A DNA stretch of 64,000 bases from Marinomonas colpomeniae. GTDB lineage: Bacteria; Pseudomonadota; Gammaproteobacteria; Pseudomonadales; Marinomonadaceae. Below the pieces are notes generated by a model. It was given only the letters and a program-made list of their open reading frames with translations. It did not search any database and was not told where the DNA came from. Positions 18,825 to 29,101 of the stretch are shown here, one piece after another. The stretch spans positions 1 to 64,000 of the forward strand of contig NZ_JACYFC010000002.1 in the NCBI RefSeq assembly GCF_014803385.1, read 5' to 3'. The first letter of the stretch is position 1; each line of letters begins with the position of its first letter. The position numbers and the translations under genes are program-made.

Positions 18825-18857
18825 AAAAGGGGTGGATAAAATACCGCCCCTTTTTTC
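18825..18857 (-). terminator. Attenuator-type hairpin between tkt and epd
   Basis: The minus strand reads AGGGGCGG-tattttat-CCACCCCT (one mismatch) followed by TTTTTCC. It can end part of the tkt transcripts before epd. Confidence 0.6.
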
Positions 18858-18889
18858 TTATCGAACCACTTACCATTCAATGATAAGAA

Positions 18890-20890
18890 TTAAACAGCTA
18901 AAATTTTCTCAGCTGTCTCAACAACGTTATCAACCGTAAAGCCGAAGTGTTTCAATAAATCGCCACCAGGAGCAGATTCACCGAACGTTGTCATGCCAAC
19001 CGTTGCACCATCAAAACCAACGTATTTGAACCAGAAGTCCACATGCGCCGCTTCAATTGCAACACGTTTAGTCACATTACGTGGCAGCACAGATTCTTTA
19101 TAAGTCGCATCTTGCGCGTCAAAGACATTCGTTGACGGCATAGAAACCACACGAACCTTTTTGCCTTTTGCCGTTAATGCTTCAGCAGATGCCATCGCCA
19201 ATCCGACTTCAGAACCGGTCGCTAATAGAATAAGGTCAGGCGTACCCGCACAGTCTTGCAAGATGTAACCACCTTTCGCAACATTATCTAATTGCTCAGC
19301 GTTACGTGCTTGCGCAGATAAGCCTTGACGAGAAAAGATCAAAGACGTTGGACCGTCACGACGCTGAATCGCAGCCGTCCAAGCAACAGCCGTTTCAGCT
19401 GCATCACATGGACGCCATACCATCATGTTTGGAGTCATACGCAAGTTAGCAAGCTGTTCAACCGGCTGGTGCGTTGGACCATCTTCACCTTGACCAATAG
19501 AGTCATGGGTATAAACGAAGATATTTTGAATACCCATTAGAGCAGACATACGAACCGCATTACGTGCATATTCCATGAACATCATGAAAGTCGCGCCGTA
19601 GTTAATGAAACCGCCATGTAAAGAAACACCATTCATGATGCCACTCATGCCGAATTCACGTACACCGTAATAAATATAGTTACCAGCAGGGTCTTCTTGA
19701 ATACCTTTTGAGCCAGACCAAAGTGTTAAATTAGAACCTGCAAGATCAGCAGAACCACCCAACAATTCAGGCAACATGGCACCAAAAGTACCAATAGAAT
19801 TTTGCGAGGCTTTACGGCTCGCAATATTCTCGCCTTTGTCTTGGCTTTCTTGAATAAAGGCTTGAGCCTTCGCTTCAAAGTCTGCAGGCAATTCGCCTTT
19901 CACAACGCGACGATCAAATTCAGCCGCCAATTCTGGGTAAGCCGCTTTATAAGCGTCAAACTTAGCCGTCCACTCAGTTTCAAGAACAGAGCCAGTGTCT
20001 TTCGCATCCCAACCAGCGTAAACATCTGCAGGAATATCGAATGGCGCATACGGCCATTCAAGAAATTCTCGAGCCGCTGCAATTTCAGCGTCACCTAATG
20101 GTGCACCGTGGCAATCGTGACTGCCTGATTTATTTGGAGAACCAAAACCAATAACTGTTTTACAGCAAATCAATGTTGGTTTGTTTGTTTCTGCTTTTGC
20201 CGCTTCGATAGCCGCTTTGATCGCTTTAGGATCATGTCCATCTACGTCAGCAATCACATGCCAGCCGTACGCTTCAAAACGCTGTGGCGTATTATCTGTA
20301 AACCAACCTTCAACATGACCATCGATAGAAATACCGTTGTCATCCCAAAACGCGACCAACTTACCAAGACCCAGTGTACCAGCCAATGAACATGCTTCAT
20401 GGGAAATACCTTCCATTAAACAGCCATCACCAAGGAAACAATAGGTGTTGTGGTCAACAACATCATGACCTTCACGGTTAAATTGTGCAGCCAAGGTTTT
20501 TTCAGCAATCGCCATACCAACAGCATTACTAACACCTGCCCCCAAAGGGCCCGTTGTCGTTTCAACACCGTCGGTATAACCATATTCTGGATGACCTGGT
20601 GTTTTAGAATGCAGCTGACGAAATTGCTTTAAATCTTCAATTGATAATTTATAACCAGACAAATGCAACAAAGAATAGATAAGCATAGAACCGTGTCCGT
20701 TTGACAATACAAAGCGATCACGATCAACCCATTTTGAATTATTAGGGTTATGTTTTAGAAAATCATTCCATAATACTTCAGCGATATCCGCCATTCCCAT
20801 CGGTGCACCTGGGTGACCTGAGTTAGCTTTTTGTACGGCATCCATACTTAATGCGCGTATGGCGTTAGCAAGTTGTTTACGAGACGGCAT
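18890..20890 (-). CDS. tkt: Transketolase
   Basis: Thiamine-diphosphate enzyme of the pentose phosphate pathway transferring two-carbon units, 666 residues (E. coli TktA 663). It starts [20 protein letters not shown] and contains [12 protein letters not shown], the thiamine-binding [12 protein letters not shown], and the second half with [10 protein letters not shown] and [16 protein letters not shown]. It is the first gene of the central-carbon operon and supplies erythrose 4-phosphate, the substrate of the next gene, epd. It diverges from metK. Confidence 0.96.
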   Translation of the reverse strand: MPSRKQLANAIRALSMDAVQKANSGHPGAPMGMADIAEVLWNDFLKHNPNNSKWVDRDRFVLSNGHGSMLIYSLLHLSGYKLSIEDLKQFRQLHSKTPGHPEYGYTDGVETTTGPLGAGVSNAVGMAIAEKTLAAQFNREGHDVVDHNTYCFLGDGCLMEGISHEACSLAGTLGLGKLVAFWDDNGISIDGHVEGWFTDNTPQRFEAYGWHVIADVDGHDPKAIKAAIEAAKAETNKPTLICCKTVIGFGSPNKSGSHDCHGAPLGDAEIAAAREFLEWPYAPFDIPADVYAGWDAKDTGSVLETEWTAKFDAYKAAYPELAAEFDRRVVKGELPADFEAKAQAFIQESQDKGENIASRKASQNSIGTFGAMLPELLGGSADLAGSNLTLWSGSKGIQEDPAGNYIYYGVREFGMSGIMNGVSLHGGFINYGATFMMFMEYARNAVRMSALMGIQNIFVYTHDSIGQGEDGPTHQPVEQLANLRMTPNMMVWRPCDAAETAVAWTAAIQRRDGPTSLIFSRQGLSAQARNAEQLDNVAKGGYILQDCAGTPDLILLATGSEVGLAMASAEALTAKGKKVRVVSMPSTNVFDAQDATYKESVLPRNVTKRVAIEAAHVDFWFKYVGFDGATVGMTTFGESAPGGDLLKHFGFTVDNVVETAEKILAV

Positions 20891-21159
20891 GGTTATTCCA
20901 CTCCTGATAGCTTAACGAATGATAAAAAGAACATTTTCTTCATAATAGAGCCACCATACAATGCTGACACCACTGTTATGCCCAAAGAATGGGCAAAGAA
21001 AATGAAATAATATAAAAGTTGCACCATCCTAACAAAAAAACCATGCCATGACTCGCTAAAATCTGCTTATTGGGTTGATATTTAAACAGCTCTAGTTCAT
21101 TATCAACACTTAAATAAAAGCGTCGATTTGTCTCGGCTTGCGGACGCTATATAAATGCT
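20891..21159. promoter_or_regulatory. Divergent promoter region of tkt and metK
   Basis: No coding frame is seen. For metK a -35-like TTGTCT (21128-21133) and -10 TATAAA (21150-21155) are 16 bp apart. The candidate lies inside an inverted repeat AGCGTC/GACGCT (arms ending at 21124 and beginning at 21143), which may be an operator. No site matching the MetJ box AGACGTCT is present. The tkt promoter was not located with confidence. Confidence 0.4.
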
Positions 21160-21228
21160 GCTAAACAGATTCAGTTAGACCTGTTTAGCACTTTTAGATG
21201 CCAAACAGGTTTTTTTATGCCTGTTTGG
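21160..21228 (+). promoter_or_regulatory. metK leader with alternative hairpins (attenuator or riboswitch-like)
   Basis: Four related arms follow one another: A GCTAAACAG (21160-21168), B CCTGTTTAGC (21180-21189), C GCCAAACAGG (21200-21209), D CCTGTTTGG (21220-21228). A:B (9 bp) and C:D (9 bp) pair perfectly. B:C also pairs (9 of 10) and is followed at once by seven T (21210-21216), which makes it an intrinsic terminator. A:B would therefore be an antiterminator. What would choose between them is unknown; product feedback by S-adenosylmethionine is only a guess. Confidence 0.6.
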
Positions 21229-21263
21229 TGACTTACTCAGCTAATTAAGAGGAGACATTAAAT

Positions 21264-22427
21264 ATGTCAGAATATTCGTTATTTACTTCAGAATCCGTTT
21301 CTGAAGGCCATCCAGACAAAGTTGCAGACCAAGTGTCTGACGCCATCCTTGATGCGATTCTTGCAGAAGACCCTGAAGCCCGTGTTGCTTGTGAAACTAT
21401 GGTAAAAACAGGCATGGTTCTGGTTGCGGGTGAAGTCCGTACTAACGCTTGGGTTGATATTGAAGAAATTGCTCGTGGCGTTATCCGTGATATTGGCTAT
21501 AACAGTTCAGAAATGGGCTTCGATTGGGAATCATGTGCTGTCATGAATGCCATCGGTAAACAATCTGCTGATATCGCTGTTGGTGTCGATGAAGCCAGCG
21601 AAAAAGAACTCGGTGCGGGCGATCAAGGTCTAATGTTTGGTTTTGCAACAAACGAAACCGATGTATTGATGCCTGCTCCTATTACTTATGCCCATCGCCT
21701 TGTTCAACGTCAAGCTGAAGTTCGTAAAAATGGTACGTTAGACTTTCTTCGCCCAGACGCAAAAAGCCAAGTTACTTTCCGCTATGATGAAAATGGTAAG
21801 CCTTGCGCGATTGATGCGGTTGTTTTGTCAACACAGCACAGTGCAGCGGTAAAACAAGCGGACCTTCGTGAAGCAGTAATGGAAGAAATCATCAAGCCTG
21901 TTTTACCAGCAGAATGGTTATCCAAAGACACCAAATACTTTATCAATCCAACAGGCCAATTTATCATTGGTGGACCTGTTGGTGACTGCGGTTTAACGGG
22001 TCGTAAAATCATTGTAGACACATACGGCGGCATGGCCCGTCATGGTGGCGGTGCGTTTTCTGGTAAAGACCCATCCAAAGTAGACCGTTCAGCCGCTTAT
22101 GCGGGCCGTTATGTAGCGAAAAACATCGTTGCTGCAGGTTTAGCTGATAAATGTGAAATTCAAATCTCTTATGCTATTGGTGTGGCTGAACCAACATCGA
22201 TCAGTATCAATACATTTGGTACCGGTAGAGTAAGTGATGCAATAATCAGTCAGCTTGTTCGCGAGAATTTTGAACTGCGTCCAGCTGGATTGATTAAGAT
22301 GTTGGATCTGAAACGCCCAATTTATCTACCAACAGCCGCTTATGGTCACTTTGGCCGTGAAGGTGAGAACTTCACATGGGAAAGAACAGATAAAGCTGAA
22401 GCATTACGTAAAGCAGCTGGCTTATAA
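21264..22427 (+). CDS. metK: S-adenosylmethionine synthetase
   Basis: Makes S-adenosylmethionine from methionine and ATP, 387 residues (E. coli 384). It begins [18 protein letters not shown] and contains [12 protein letters not shown] and [18 protein letters not shown], the ATP and metal/K+ sites. The start has AAGAGGAG nine bases upstream. It is a single gene with its own leader hairpins and a strong terminator. Confidence 0.97.
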   Translation: MSEYSLFTSESVSEGHPDKVADQVSDAILDAILAEDPEARVACETMVKTGMVLVAGEVRTNAWVDIEEIARGVIRDIGYNSSEMGFDWESCAVMNAIGKQSADIAVGVDEASEKELGAGDQGLMFGFATNETDVLMPAPITYAHRLVQRQAEVRKNGTLDFLRPDAKSQVTFRYDENGKPCAIDAVVLSTQHSAAVKQADLREAVMEEIIKPVLPAEWLSKDTKYFINPTGQFIIGGPVGDCGLTGRKIIVDTYGGMARHGGGAFSGKDPSKVDRSAAYAGRYVAKNIVAAGLADKCEIQISYAIGVAEPTSISINTFGTGRVSDAIISQLVRENFELRPAGLIKMLDLKRPIYLPTAAYGHFGREGENFTWERTDKAEALRKAAGL

Positions 22428-22450
22428 CTTTCTGACCTACCACTCTATAA

Positions 22451-22493
22451 AGCTTTCTACCGAGTACACTTAATACGGTAGAAAGCTTTTTTT
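22451..22493 (+). terminator. Terminator of metK
   Basis: A perfect 12-bp stem (AGCTTTCTACCG and CGGTAGAAAGCT) with a 13-base loop is followed by seven T. Confidence 0.88.
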
Positions 22494-22545
22494 ATGTCCG
22501 CTATTTATGTATTCTCCGCTTAAATTCACGCTCATAGGACAAAGT

Positions 22546-23277
22546 ATGCGTATTCCACGACTTTTTATCGACACAGATCTCAATGAGAATACGACTATTA
22601 CGTTGCCCGATTCTACCTTTCAACACGTTTGTAAAGTATTACGCTTAAAGTCCGATCACCCACTTCGTATATTTAATAGTAGAGGCGGCCAATATCATGC
22701 CACGCTATGTGATGTGGAAAAACGCTCTGCCAGCATATCTATCACTCAATTCGAGCCACTTAATAATGAATCTCCCATACTCGTCACTGTTGGACAAACT
22801 TTATCCCGCGGCGAGCGCATGGACTATGCCATTCAAAAATCGGTTGAAGCTGGTGTTTATGCCATTCAACCTTTGTTTAGTGAACGATGTGAAGTAAAAT
22901 TACAAAGTGACAGAATTGAAAAACGTCTACAACATTGGCAACAAGTTGCAATAAGCGCCGCAGAACAATGTGGTAGAGGTATTGTTCCTGTTGTTCATCC
23001 ACCTGCAGAACTGACCGATTGGTTGGTTGAATGTAAAGATATGTTAAAGCTCACCTTGCATCACCACAGTGCAAAGCCTATAAATAAGTTCGAATGTCCA
23101 GCAAATAAGCAAGTAGCGTTACTTATTGGGCCTGAAGGAGGTTTGAGCGAGAAAGAGGTGCAACTCTCTGAAAGCAATGGATTTAATGCTATTACACTAG
23201 GCCCAAGAGTACTCAGAACAGAAACCGCTCCTATTGTCGCCCTGAGTGTGATTAATACGCTATGGGGTGATATTTAA
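22546..23277 (+). CDS. rsmE: 16S rRNA (uracil-1498-N3)-methyltransferase
   Basis: SPOUT-family methyltransferase modifying U1498 of 16S rRNA. With the start at 22546 (AGGA upstream) it has 243 residues, as in E. coli. The N-terminal PUA-like part begins MRIPRLFID, and the SAM-binding knot reads LLIGPEGGLSEKEV then LGPRVLRTETAPI. The frame is open 13 codons further upstream but that part lies over the metK terminator tail. Confidence 0.95.
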   Translation: MRIPRLFIDTDLNENTTITLPDSTFQHVCKVLRLKSDHPLRIFNSRGGQYHATLCDVEKRSASISITQFEPLNNESPILVTVGQTLSRGERMDYAIQKSVEAGVYAIQPLFSERCEVKLQSDRIEKRLQHWQQVAISAAEQCGRGIVPVVHPPAELTDWLVECKDMLKLTLHHHSAKPINKFECPANKQVALLIGPEGGLSEKEVQLSESNGFNAITLGPRVLRTETAPIVALSVINTLWGDI

Positions 23278-23389
23278 TTTAAATAATATGGAGTATAAAT
23301 AGTCGTATAACTAACACAATCACTACATATTAACGGCCCTAATAGCTTTAAAATTTAAATCATATGTAACATAAGGAATGGATGAACAC

Positions 23390-24868
23390 ATGTTTTACAA
23401 AATAGTTATGATTTCAATGAGCTGCCTAGGGGTGGCTTTTTTATCTGTGACAGCCCAAGCAATCACGCTTGAAGAGGCGACTTATACTGCAATAGAAAGT
23501 AACCCTGAAGTTCGACAAGCAATTGCGAAATATCGTGAAACACAACAAAACTCCGACCTTGCTCGCAGCACTGGCTACTACCCAAGTGTCGATCTTTCTG
23601 CTGGAATAGGCCGTGAAACGACCTACGCTGATGACAACAGCTCAAGTGACGTAGATCTTACTCGTCGAGAATTAACATTATCTCTTAATCAGCCTATTTT
23701 TAGTGGCTTTTCAACTCAAAATGAAATCAAAAGACTCAACGGAGAAGCTCAAGCAGATCGCTGGACAGCATTAATTTCTGTTGAAAATACAGCATTAGAA
23801 GTGGCCCAAGTTTATGCTGATGTTTTACGTTATCGAGAGCTTGTCACCCTAGCAAAACTCAACCTTGAAACACATGAACGCATTTACGGCCAAATCAAAT
23901 TAAAAAGTGATACTGGTATAGGTCGTCAATCAGACCTTAGTCAAATAACAGCTCGCCTTGCTAAAGCTCATTCAAACTACCTTGCAGCGGTTAACAACCT
24001 TAGAGATGCAGAAAGTAGCTATCAAAACATTATAGGAGAACTTCCTCCTGAAGAGCTAATTTACCCAGTGCCAGATAGTGATTTATTACCACAAGACCTA
24101 GAATCGGCAATTAGTGAAGCTTTAAAGAAAAACCCTGCAATTGAAGGCGCATATTGGGATATTGCAGCCACAGAAAGCCTTCAAGACATTGTTAATGCAG
24201 ATAAATACCCAACAATTAACTTTGTTTTAGAGCGAACTTGGGACAATAATCTGGACGGTGATGAAGGCTCAAGTGAAGATTTATTAGCCATGGTGCGATT
24301 GAATTATAACCTTTACAGTGGCGGCTCTCACAAACACAAAAAAGAAGCAGCAACACAACAATATATTCAGGCTACAGAGATACGTCGCAATACTATAAGA
24401 GATACAGAACTAACAGTACGATTAGCGTGGGCCGCTTACGAGGCGACAACAGGACAAAAAGAGCATATCCAACGATACGTTGTTGCAACCAAGGAATCAC
24501 AAGTCGCTTATGAAAAGCAATTCCGTTTAGGTCGACGCACCTTGCTAGACGTTCTTGATAGTGAAAACGAGCTATTCCAAGCACGTCAAGACTACGTTAA
24601 CGCGGACTACGATGAGCTGTTTTCAGAATTCCGTTTGTTTAATGCTAAAGGTGAATTAATGCGTGCATTCCGTATTTACCGCCCTCAATTACTTGGCTTC
24701 AATGACGCGTTTGATGAAAAAGACATTTCAATGCAAAAAACCAGTGCAATAGAAGAACTAACAGAAGTCGAGAATACAGTACAGAGCGAACCGATAATAA
24801 AAAACAACACAAACGATGTTGAAAGTGAACTGTTTTTGGATGCTGATGAAAATAGTGGAAGCTGGTAA
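23390..24868 (+). CDS. TolC-family outer-membrane efflux/secretion channel
   Basis: Outer-membrane factor of 492 residues with a signal peptide ending at TAQA (about residue 24). It opens with TLEEATYTAIESNPEVRQA, the first helix of TolC-like proteins, repeated in the second half (ISEALKKNPAIEGA), giving the usual duplicated OEP fold. It most resembles the type I secretion (LapE/AggA) branch by impression. The first ATG at 23378 sits directly on AAGGA; the ATG at 23390 is better spaced. No membrane-fusion or pump gene adjoins it, so its partner is elsewhere. Confidence 0.85.
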   Translation: MFYKIVMISMSCLGVAFLSVTAQAITLEEATYTAIESNPEVRQAIAKYRETQQNSDLARSTGYYPSVDLSAGIGRETTYADDNSSSDVDLTRRELTLSLNQPIFSGFSTQNEIKRLNGEAQADRWTALISVENTALEVAQVYADVLRYRELVTLAKLNLETHERIYGQIKLKSDTGIGRQSDLSQITARLAKAHSNYLAAVNNLRDAESSYQNIIGELPPEELIYPVPDSDLLPQDLESAISEALKKNPAIEGAYWDIAATESLQDIVNADKYPTINFVLERTWDNNLDGDEGSSEDLLAMVRLNYNLYSGGSHKHKKEAATQQYIQATEIRRNTIRDTELTVRLAWAAYEATTGQKEHIQRYVVATKESQVAYEKQFRLGRRTLLDVLDSENELFQARQDYVNADYDELFSEFRLFNAKGELMRAFRIYRPQLLGFNDAFDEKDISMQKTSAIEELTEVENTVQSEPIIKNNTNDVESELFLDADENSGSW

Positions 24869-24914
24869 CCTTTCACGCTTAGATTAAATAATAAGACTGA
24901 ATCAACAGGACGAT

Positions 24915-24986
24915 ATGAAACAATTCGAGCGTCTTGTTGATTTCCATAACTCTTTCACGTATCTCTATTTTCGACATCCAGAGTAA
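24915..24986 (+). CDS. Possible 23-residue small ORF
   Basis: An ATG preceded by AGGA five bases upstream opens a frame of 23 codons (MKQFERLVDF... ending YFRHPE) before TAA, in the gap between the TolC-type gene and gshB. There is no family evidence and chance is likely at this length. It is listed because spacing to the ribosome site is good. Confidence 0.15.
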   Translation: MKQFERLVDFHNSFTYLYFRHPE

Positions 24987-25104
24987 CTATCTGCAAAGCA
25001 TGGGTGTTTTTTCTTCTCAGTGCCCCCATATTTCTATAGCATCAATACCTATCAACTTATTTTTCAAAGCACAAACACGCTAATTTTGCTTTAGGAACCG
25101 CCTT

Positions 25105-26052
25105 ATGACTATCAAACTCGGCATAGTAATGGATCCAATTTCGTCCATTAATTACAAAAAAGACACGTCACTTGCAATGCTATGGGCTGCTGCTGAAAAA
25201 GGCTGGCAACTAATTTATATGGAGCAAAAAGACTTGTTCCTAGACGATGGCAAAGCTTATGCCATGGCTCGTCCACTTAGCGTTCATAAAGACCCAGAAC
25301 ACTTCTATGACCTAGGCGAAGAAAGTAAAATGCCACTCGGCGATATTGACGTTATTCTGATGCGTAAAGACCCTCCGTTTGATAGTGAATTCGTCTATAG
25401 CACCATGATTTTAGAACAAGCTGAGCGAGATGGTGCCATGGTCGTCAACGACCCTAAAAGCTTACGAGATTGCAATGAAAAATTATTTGCAACTCAGTTT
25501 CCTCAATGCTGCCCACCAGTATTAGTGACACGACGTGCCGATTTGCTAAAGAGTTTTCACAAAGAACATGGTGACGTTATTTTCAAACCATTAGATGGCA
25601 TGGGTGGAACCGCTATTTTTCGCTTAAAGCCAGATGATTCAAACGTCAGTGTCATTATTGAAACACTAACCAGCTTAGGTACAGAACAAATCATGGCGCA
25701 GAAGTTTATTCCTGAAATCAAACAGGGTGATAAACGCATCTTAGTCGTAAACGGTGAGCCAGTACCTTTCGCGCTTGCCCGTATTCCTGCATCTGGAGAA
25801 ACACGTGGTAACTTAGCAGCAGGTGGTCGCGGTGAAGGTCGACCATTAAGCGATAGAGACCGTTGGATTTGCGATCAAATTATTCCCTCTCTGAAAGAGA
25901 AAGGTTTAATGTTTGTTGGCTTAGACGTAATAGGTGATTACCTTACTGAAATAAATGTTACTAGCCCTACCTGTGTTCGTGAGTTAAACGACCAGTTTGG
26001 ACTTAACATTGCTATGACGTTAATAGAAGCTATTGAAGAGCGTCTTCAGTAA
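25105..26052 (+). CDS. gshB: Glutathione synthetase
   Basis: ATP-grasp ligase joining gamma-glutamylcysteine and glycine, 315 residues (E. coli 316). The N-terminal part begins IKLGIVMDPISSIN. The ATP-binding loop and metal sites are in DVIFKPLDGMGGTAIFRL and LDVIGDYLTEINVTSPTCVR, and RGNLAAGGRGEGRPL is the glycine-rich lid. It lies six bases upstream of a TonB-like gene, an arrangement also known in Pseudomonas. Confidence 0.97.
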   Translation: MTIKLGIVMDPISSINYKKDTSLAMLWAAAEKGWQLIYMEQKDLFLDDGKAYAMARPLSVHKDPEHFYDLGEESKMPLGDIDVILMRKDPPFDSEFVYSTMILEQAERDGAMVVNDPKSLRDCNEKLFATQFPQCCPPVLVTRRADLLKSFHKEHGDVIFKPLDGMGGTAIFRLKPDDSNVSVIIETLTSLGTEQIMAQKFIPEIKQGDKRILVVNGEPVPFALARIPASGETRGNLAAGGRGEGRPLSDRDRWICDQIIPSLKEKGLMFVGLDVIGDYLTEINVTSPTCVRELNDQFGLNIAMTLIEAIEERLQ

Positions 26053-26058
26053 TCCAGT

Positions 26059-26919
26059 ATGCGAGTAATCGATAAGTTTTCCGTCGCACTGTTCATCGCC
26101 ATTAGTTTTCATGTACTAATGGTGATGATCGTTGGCTTTGATTTTGAGCTTCCTACACCAAAGCCAAAAACATTGGAAATCACCTTGGTTCAACATACGA
26201 CAAAAGCACCTAAGGATGCGGACTTCATTGCTCAAGCGAATCAGCAAGCTAGTGGCACAGAATTACGCAAACAAAAGCTTACCACAACAGAAAACGCTCA
26301 ATTTTTATCAGACACCATTCAAGAGATATCTCCTCCCGTTCAGCCTCAGCTTGCATCAGCAAAGCCCAATGATGAGCCAAGTCTATTGGCTTCAAAAGAC
26401 CAAGAAGCGATATTTGAGATTGCTGACGAGCCAGAAGAAGAGCCTAAAACACTTGAAGAACAATTTAGTGGACAAACTCAAATCCCAAGCCACTTATCAA
26501 ATGACATTGCCACATTAGAAGCATTATTAGATCAACAGAGACAATCTTATGCCAAACGGCCGAGAATTCGCCGCTTGACCTCTGTGTCTGCAAAGGCAGC
26601 CATAGACGCACAATACTTAGACGATTGGCGACGTAGAATTGAGCGTATCGGTAACATTCATTATCCGGAAGAAGCAAAACGTAATAGTTTGTATGGCGAG
26701 TTACGTCTTGCCGTCATTATACTACCCAATGGTTATGTTGATGACATTGAGATCTTACATTCATCCGGCATGAGAGTGCTAGACGATGCAGCTATGCGTA
26801 TTGTTCGTTTAGCCGCACCATTCCAAGCATTTCCTAGTGAACTTAAAAAAGAAGTCGATAAGCTCGAAATCATTCGTACTTGGCGATTTGTTCCAGGTAA
26901 CCAATTACGTAGTTTATAA
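26059..26919 (+). CDS. TonB-like energy transducer protein
   Basis: 286 residues with one N-terminal membrane anchor (about 8-27), a long polar, Glu/Pro/Gln-rich periplasmic linker and a C-terminal TonB domain (about 195-286: HYPEEAKRNSLYGELRLAV ... VDDIEILHSSG ... WRFVPGN). It would link the proton motive force to an outer-membrane receptor. In Pseudomonas the copy beside gshB (TonB3) has been tied to twitching motility. No ExbB/ExbD genes are nearby. It is co-transcribed with gshB. Confidence 0.85.
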   Translation: MRVIDKFSVALFIAISFHVLMVMIVGFDFELPTPKPKTLEITLVQHTTKAPKDADFIAQANQQASGTELRKQKLTTTENAQFLSDTIQEISPPVQPQLASAKPNDEPSLLASKDQEAIFEIADEPEEEPKTLEEQFSGQTQIPSHLSNDIATLEALLDQQRQSYAKRPRIRRLTSVSAKAAIDAQYLDDWRRRIERIGNIHYPEEAKRNSLYGELRLAVIILPNGYVDDIEILHSSGMRVLDDAAMRIVRLAAPFQAFPSELKKEVDKLEIIRTWRFVPGNQLRSL

Positions 26920-27022
26920 CCCACCTCACGCTCTACCCCACTAGTTATTAACTTACACTCTTAAACCATTGTCATTTCGAGCCCTTCCTATAAAAATCAC
27001 CCAAGCTATTTCAAACCAGTAT

Positions 27023-27056
27023 AAAAAAACCCTCACTAGGAGGGTTTCTTTGTTTT
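27023..27056 (+). terminator. Bidirectional terminator between tonB-like gene and rpoH
   Basis: The stem AAACCCTC-acta-GGAGGGTTT (one unpaired step) has an A-run before it and a T-rich run after it, serving both converging transcripts. Confidence 0.78.
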
Positions 27057-27093
27057 TACATCAATTTTTTTTAAAATAGATTAGATCTCAGTA

Positions 27094-27960
27094 TTAATCA
27101 AATTGACCGTCGCCCATGGCAAAACGTATTTTTTTCATTGCATTCTTTTCAAGCTGTCGAATACGTTCTGCAGACACACCATATTCATCTGCCAATTCAT
27201 GCAATGTTGATTTCGCATCAGACAACCAACGCTGAACCAAAATATTACGGCTACGCTCATCAAGATCAGCCATAGCCTCTTGAAGACGCTGGTTAGAGTC
27301 TTCCGTCCAATCGCCATTTTCGAGCAAAGTCGCAGGGTCGGCACTATGATCTTCTAGATACTGTGATGGTGCTTTAAAAGCACTTTCGTCATCGTCATCT
27401 GCAGAAGCATCAAACGCCATATCAGACGAACTTAAACGTCCTTCCATTTGACGAACTACTTCAGGCGTAACACCTAAGTCACTGGCAACAGACTCAACTT
27501 CTGAATGACTAAACCAAGACAAAGTTTTTTTCGCGCTACGTAAATTGAAAAACATTTTACGCTGAGCTTTTGTTGTCGCAACTTTAACGATGCGCCAGTT
27601 TTTTAGAATAAATTCATGAATTTCAGCTTTGATCCAATGCACAGCAAAAGATACAAGACGCACACCGACTTCTGGATTAAAGCGTTTAACCGCTTTCATC
27701 AAGCCAACATTACCTTCTTGAATCAAATCGCCTTGGGCTAAACCATAGCCAGAATAACTTTTTGCAATGTGAGCAACAAATCTCAAATGCGACATAACAA
27801 GAGTACGCGCCGCCTCAAGATCTTCTTGATAGTACAGACGCTCGGCCAATGTCTTTTCTTCATCAGCTGATAAAATTGGAATTTTACTAACGGCCTGTAT
27901 GTAAGATTCAAGGTTCTGACCTGGGATCATCATATCTGTAGGCTGGAGAGTTTTACTCAT
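27094..27960 (-). CDS. rpoH: RNA polymerase sigma-32 (heat-shock) factor
   Basis: Heat-shock sigma factor, 288 residues. Region 2 contains [20 protein letters not shown] and [20 protein letters not shown], followed by the RpoH-box-like stretch [12 protein letters not shown]. Region 4 is [20 protein letters not shown]. The start at 27960 has AAGGTGG eight bases upstream; the GTG four codons earlier would overlap its own ribosome site. Its position next to ftsYEX is conserved in gammaproteobacteria. Confidence 0.96.
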   Translation of the reverse strand: MSKTLQPTDMMIPGQNLESYIQAVSKIPILSADEEKTLAERLYYQEDLEAARTLVMSHLRFVAHIAKSYSGYGLAQGDLIQEGNVGLMKAVKRFNPEVGVRLVSFAVHWIKAEIHEFILKNWRIVKVATTKAQRKMFFNLRSAKKTLSWFSHSEVESVASDLGVTPEVVRQMEGRLSSSDMAFDASADDDDESAFKAPSQYLEDHSADPATLLENGDWTEDSNQRLQEAMADLDERSRNILVQRWLSDAKSTLHELADEYGVSAERIRQLEKNAMKKIRFAMGDGQFD

Positions 27961-27984
27961 CTCTATTTCCACCTTTCTAATTGT

Positions 27985-27999
27985 TCATACTGTGTATGA
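27985..27999. promoter_or_regulatory. 15-bp palindrome upstream of rpoH
   Basis: TCATAC-tgt-GTATGA lies 25 bases before the rpoH start, within the leader or promoter. It could be an operator or a small hairpin near the ribosome site. No regulator is recognised. Confidence 0.3.
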
Positions 28000-28090
28000 C
28001 AAAATATTACCAAGTAAACTCTGCATATGTGTGACATAAATGTGAATAAACTATGGCTATTACCTCAATACTGATTTTAGCCCTTTATGC

Positions 28091-29101
28091 TCACTGCAGT
28101 TCAATATTTGCTATATGGCGATTAACAGCAATCCAAGCTCCAATCACACCAACAAATGCACTAATAGTTAAACACAAAACGATCTCATCTGCATTAAAAG
28201 TCTGCAATTGAAAACCACTTTGATACAGGTCTATCAACCTCTCAGCAGGAGCACTTACCCACCAGCTAAGTGAGAAGATACAAAGGCTGGCAAAGAACCC
28301 GCCTAGAACACCAAACCAAAAACCCATGTATAAAAATGGCCGCCTAATGTAGGCATCTGTTGCACCTACCAGTTTCATTACTAGGACTTCATCTCGCCGA
28401 CTCTCTACTGCCATTCGAATGGTGTTGCCCACTATCAAAAATACAGCAACAACCAGCAAAACCGATAACGCATAAGCAAACCGCTGCCCAAAACTCAGTA
28501 TATTCGCAAGACGCTGTAACCATTGTGCATCTAATTCAGCGTATTCAACTTCTTCTTGTGATGCTAGCTGATCTCGCAATGCCTGTAAATTTGATAAAGT
28601 CGTCACATCAACCAACTCTTTGGGGATAACACGCAAAACTATCGGCAAGGGGTTTTCGGGTAATGCAGACAAAATTTGTTCGTACCCACTAGAACGCTCG
28701 AAATACCTTAAGCCTTCTTCTTTAGAAATATATTCGACTGATGCAACATCTATCTGAGCAGACACTCGATGAGATAAAGCAAGCGCTTGAGTATCTTCTA
28801 GCCCGGGGAACAAATAGAGAGTAATAACTGACTGTTGTTCCCATTGATCCGTCACAGACTGAACATTTTTTAACAAAACATACAGACCACCAGGTAAAGA
28901 CAAGGCAATAGCTATTACCATAACAGTCATCACGCTAGACAAGGGGTAACCAACTAAACGCATAAAGCTTTCAGTTAATGTCGTCTGGTGTTGTCTCAAG
29001 TACTTACCTAGATGAAAAGAAGAGCGTGTCTGCAAATTGTGCTTCGTCGCTTTAATCGATTCTCTTGTTGCGCCTCGTTGTTGATTTGGTTTTTGTGCCA
29101 T
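28091..29101 (-). CDS. ftsX: Cell division protein FtsX (ABC-type membrane subunit)
   Basis: Inner-membrane partner of FtsE; the complex recruits and activates septal amidases through EnvC. The 336-residue product has a polar N-terminal tail of about 55 residues, a first membrane helix at about 55-77, a periplasmic domain, then three helices (about 210-325) with VESRRDEVLVMKLVGATDAY, the cytoplasmic coupling segment. Its ATG follows the ftsE TAA without a gap. Confidence 0.95.
   Translation of the reverse strand: MAQKPNQQRGATRESIKATKHNLQTRSSFHLGKYLRQHQTTLTESFMRLVGYPLSSVMTVMVIAIALSLPGGLYVLLKNVQSVTDQWEQQSVITLYLFPGLEDTQALALSHRVSAQIDVASVEYISKEEGLRYFERSSGYEQILSALPENPLPIVLRVIPKELVDVTTLSNLQALRDQLASQEEVEYAELDAQWLQRLANILSFGQRFAYALSVLLVVAVFLIVGNTIRMAVESRRDEVLVMKLVGATDAYIRRPFLYMGFWFGVLGGFFASLCIFSLSWWVSAPAERLIDLYQSGFQLQTFNADEIVLCLTISAFVGVIGAWIAVNRHIANIELQ

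Noticed and set aside
21119..21148. AGCGTC...GACGCT repeat near metK as a possible MetJ operator
   Set aside because: MetJ binds tandem AGACGTCT boxes; the arms here differ and are 18 bases apart. It is kept only as a possible operator of unknown factor.
26132..26518. 128-codon frame overlapping the TonB-like gene in another frame
   Set aside because: The TonB-like frame has the anchor and C-terminal domain; the other frame is low-complexity and lacks a ribosome site.
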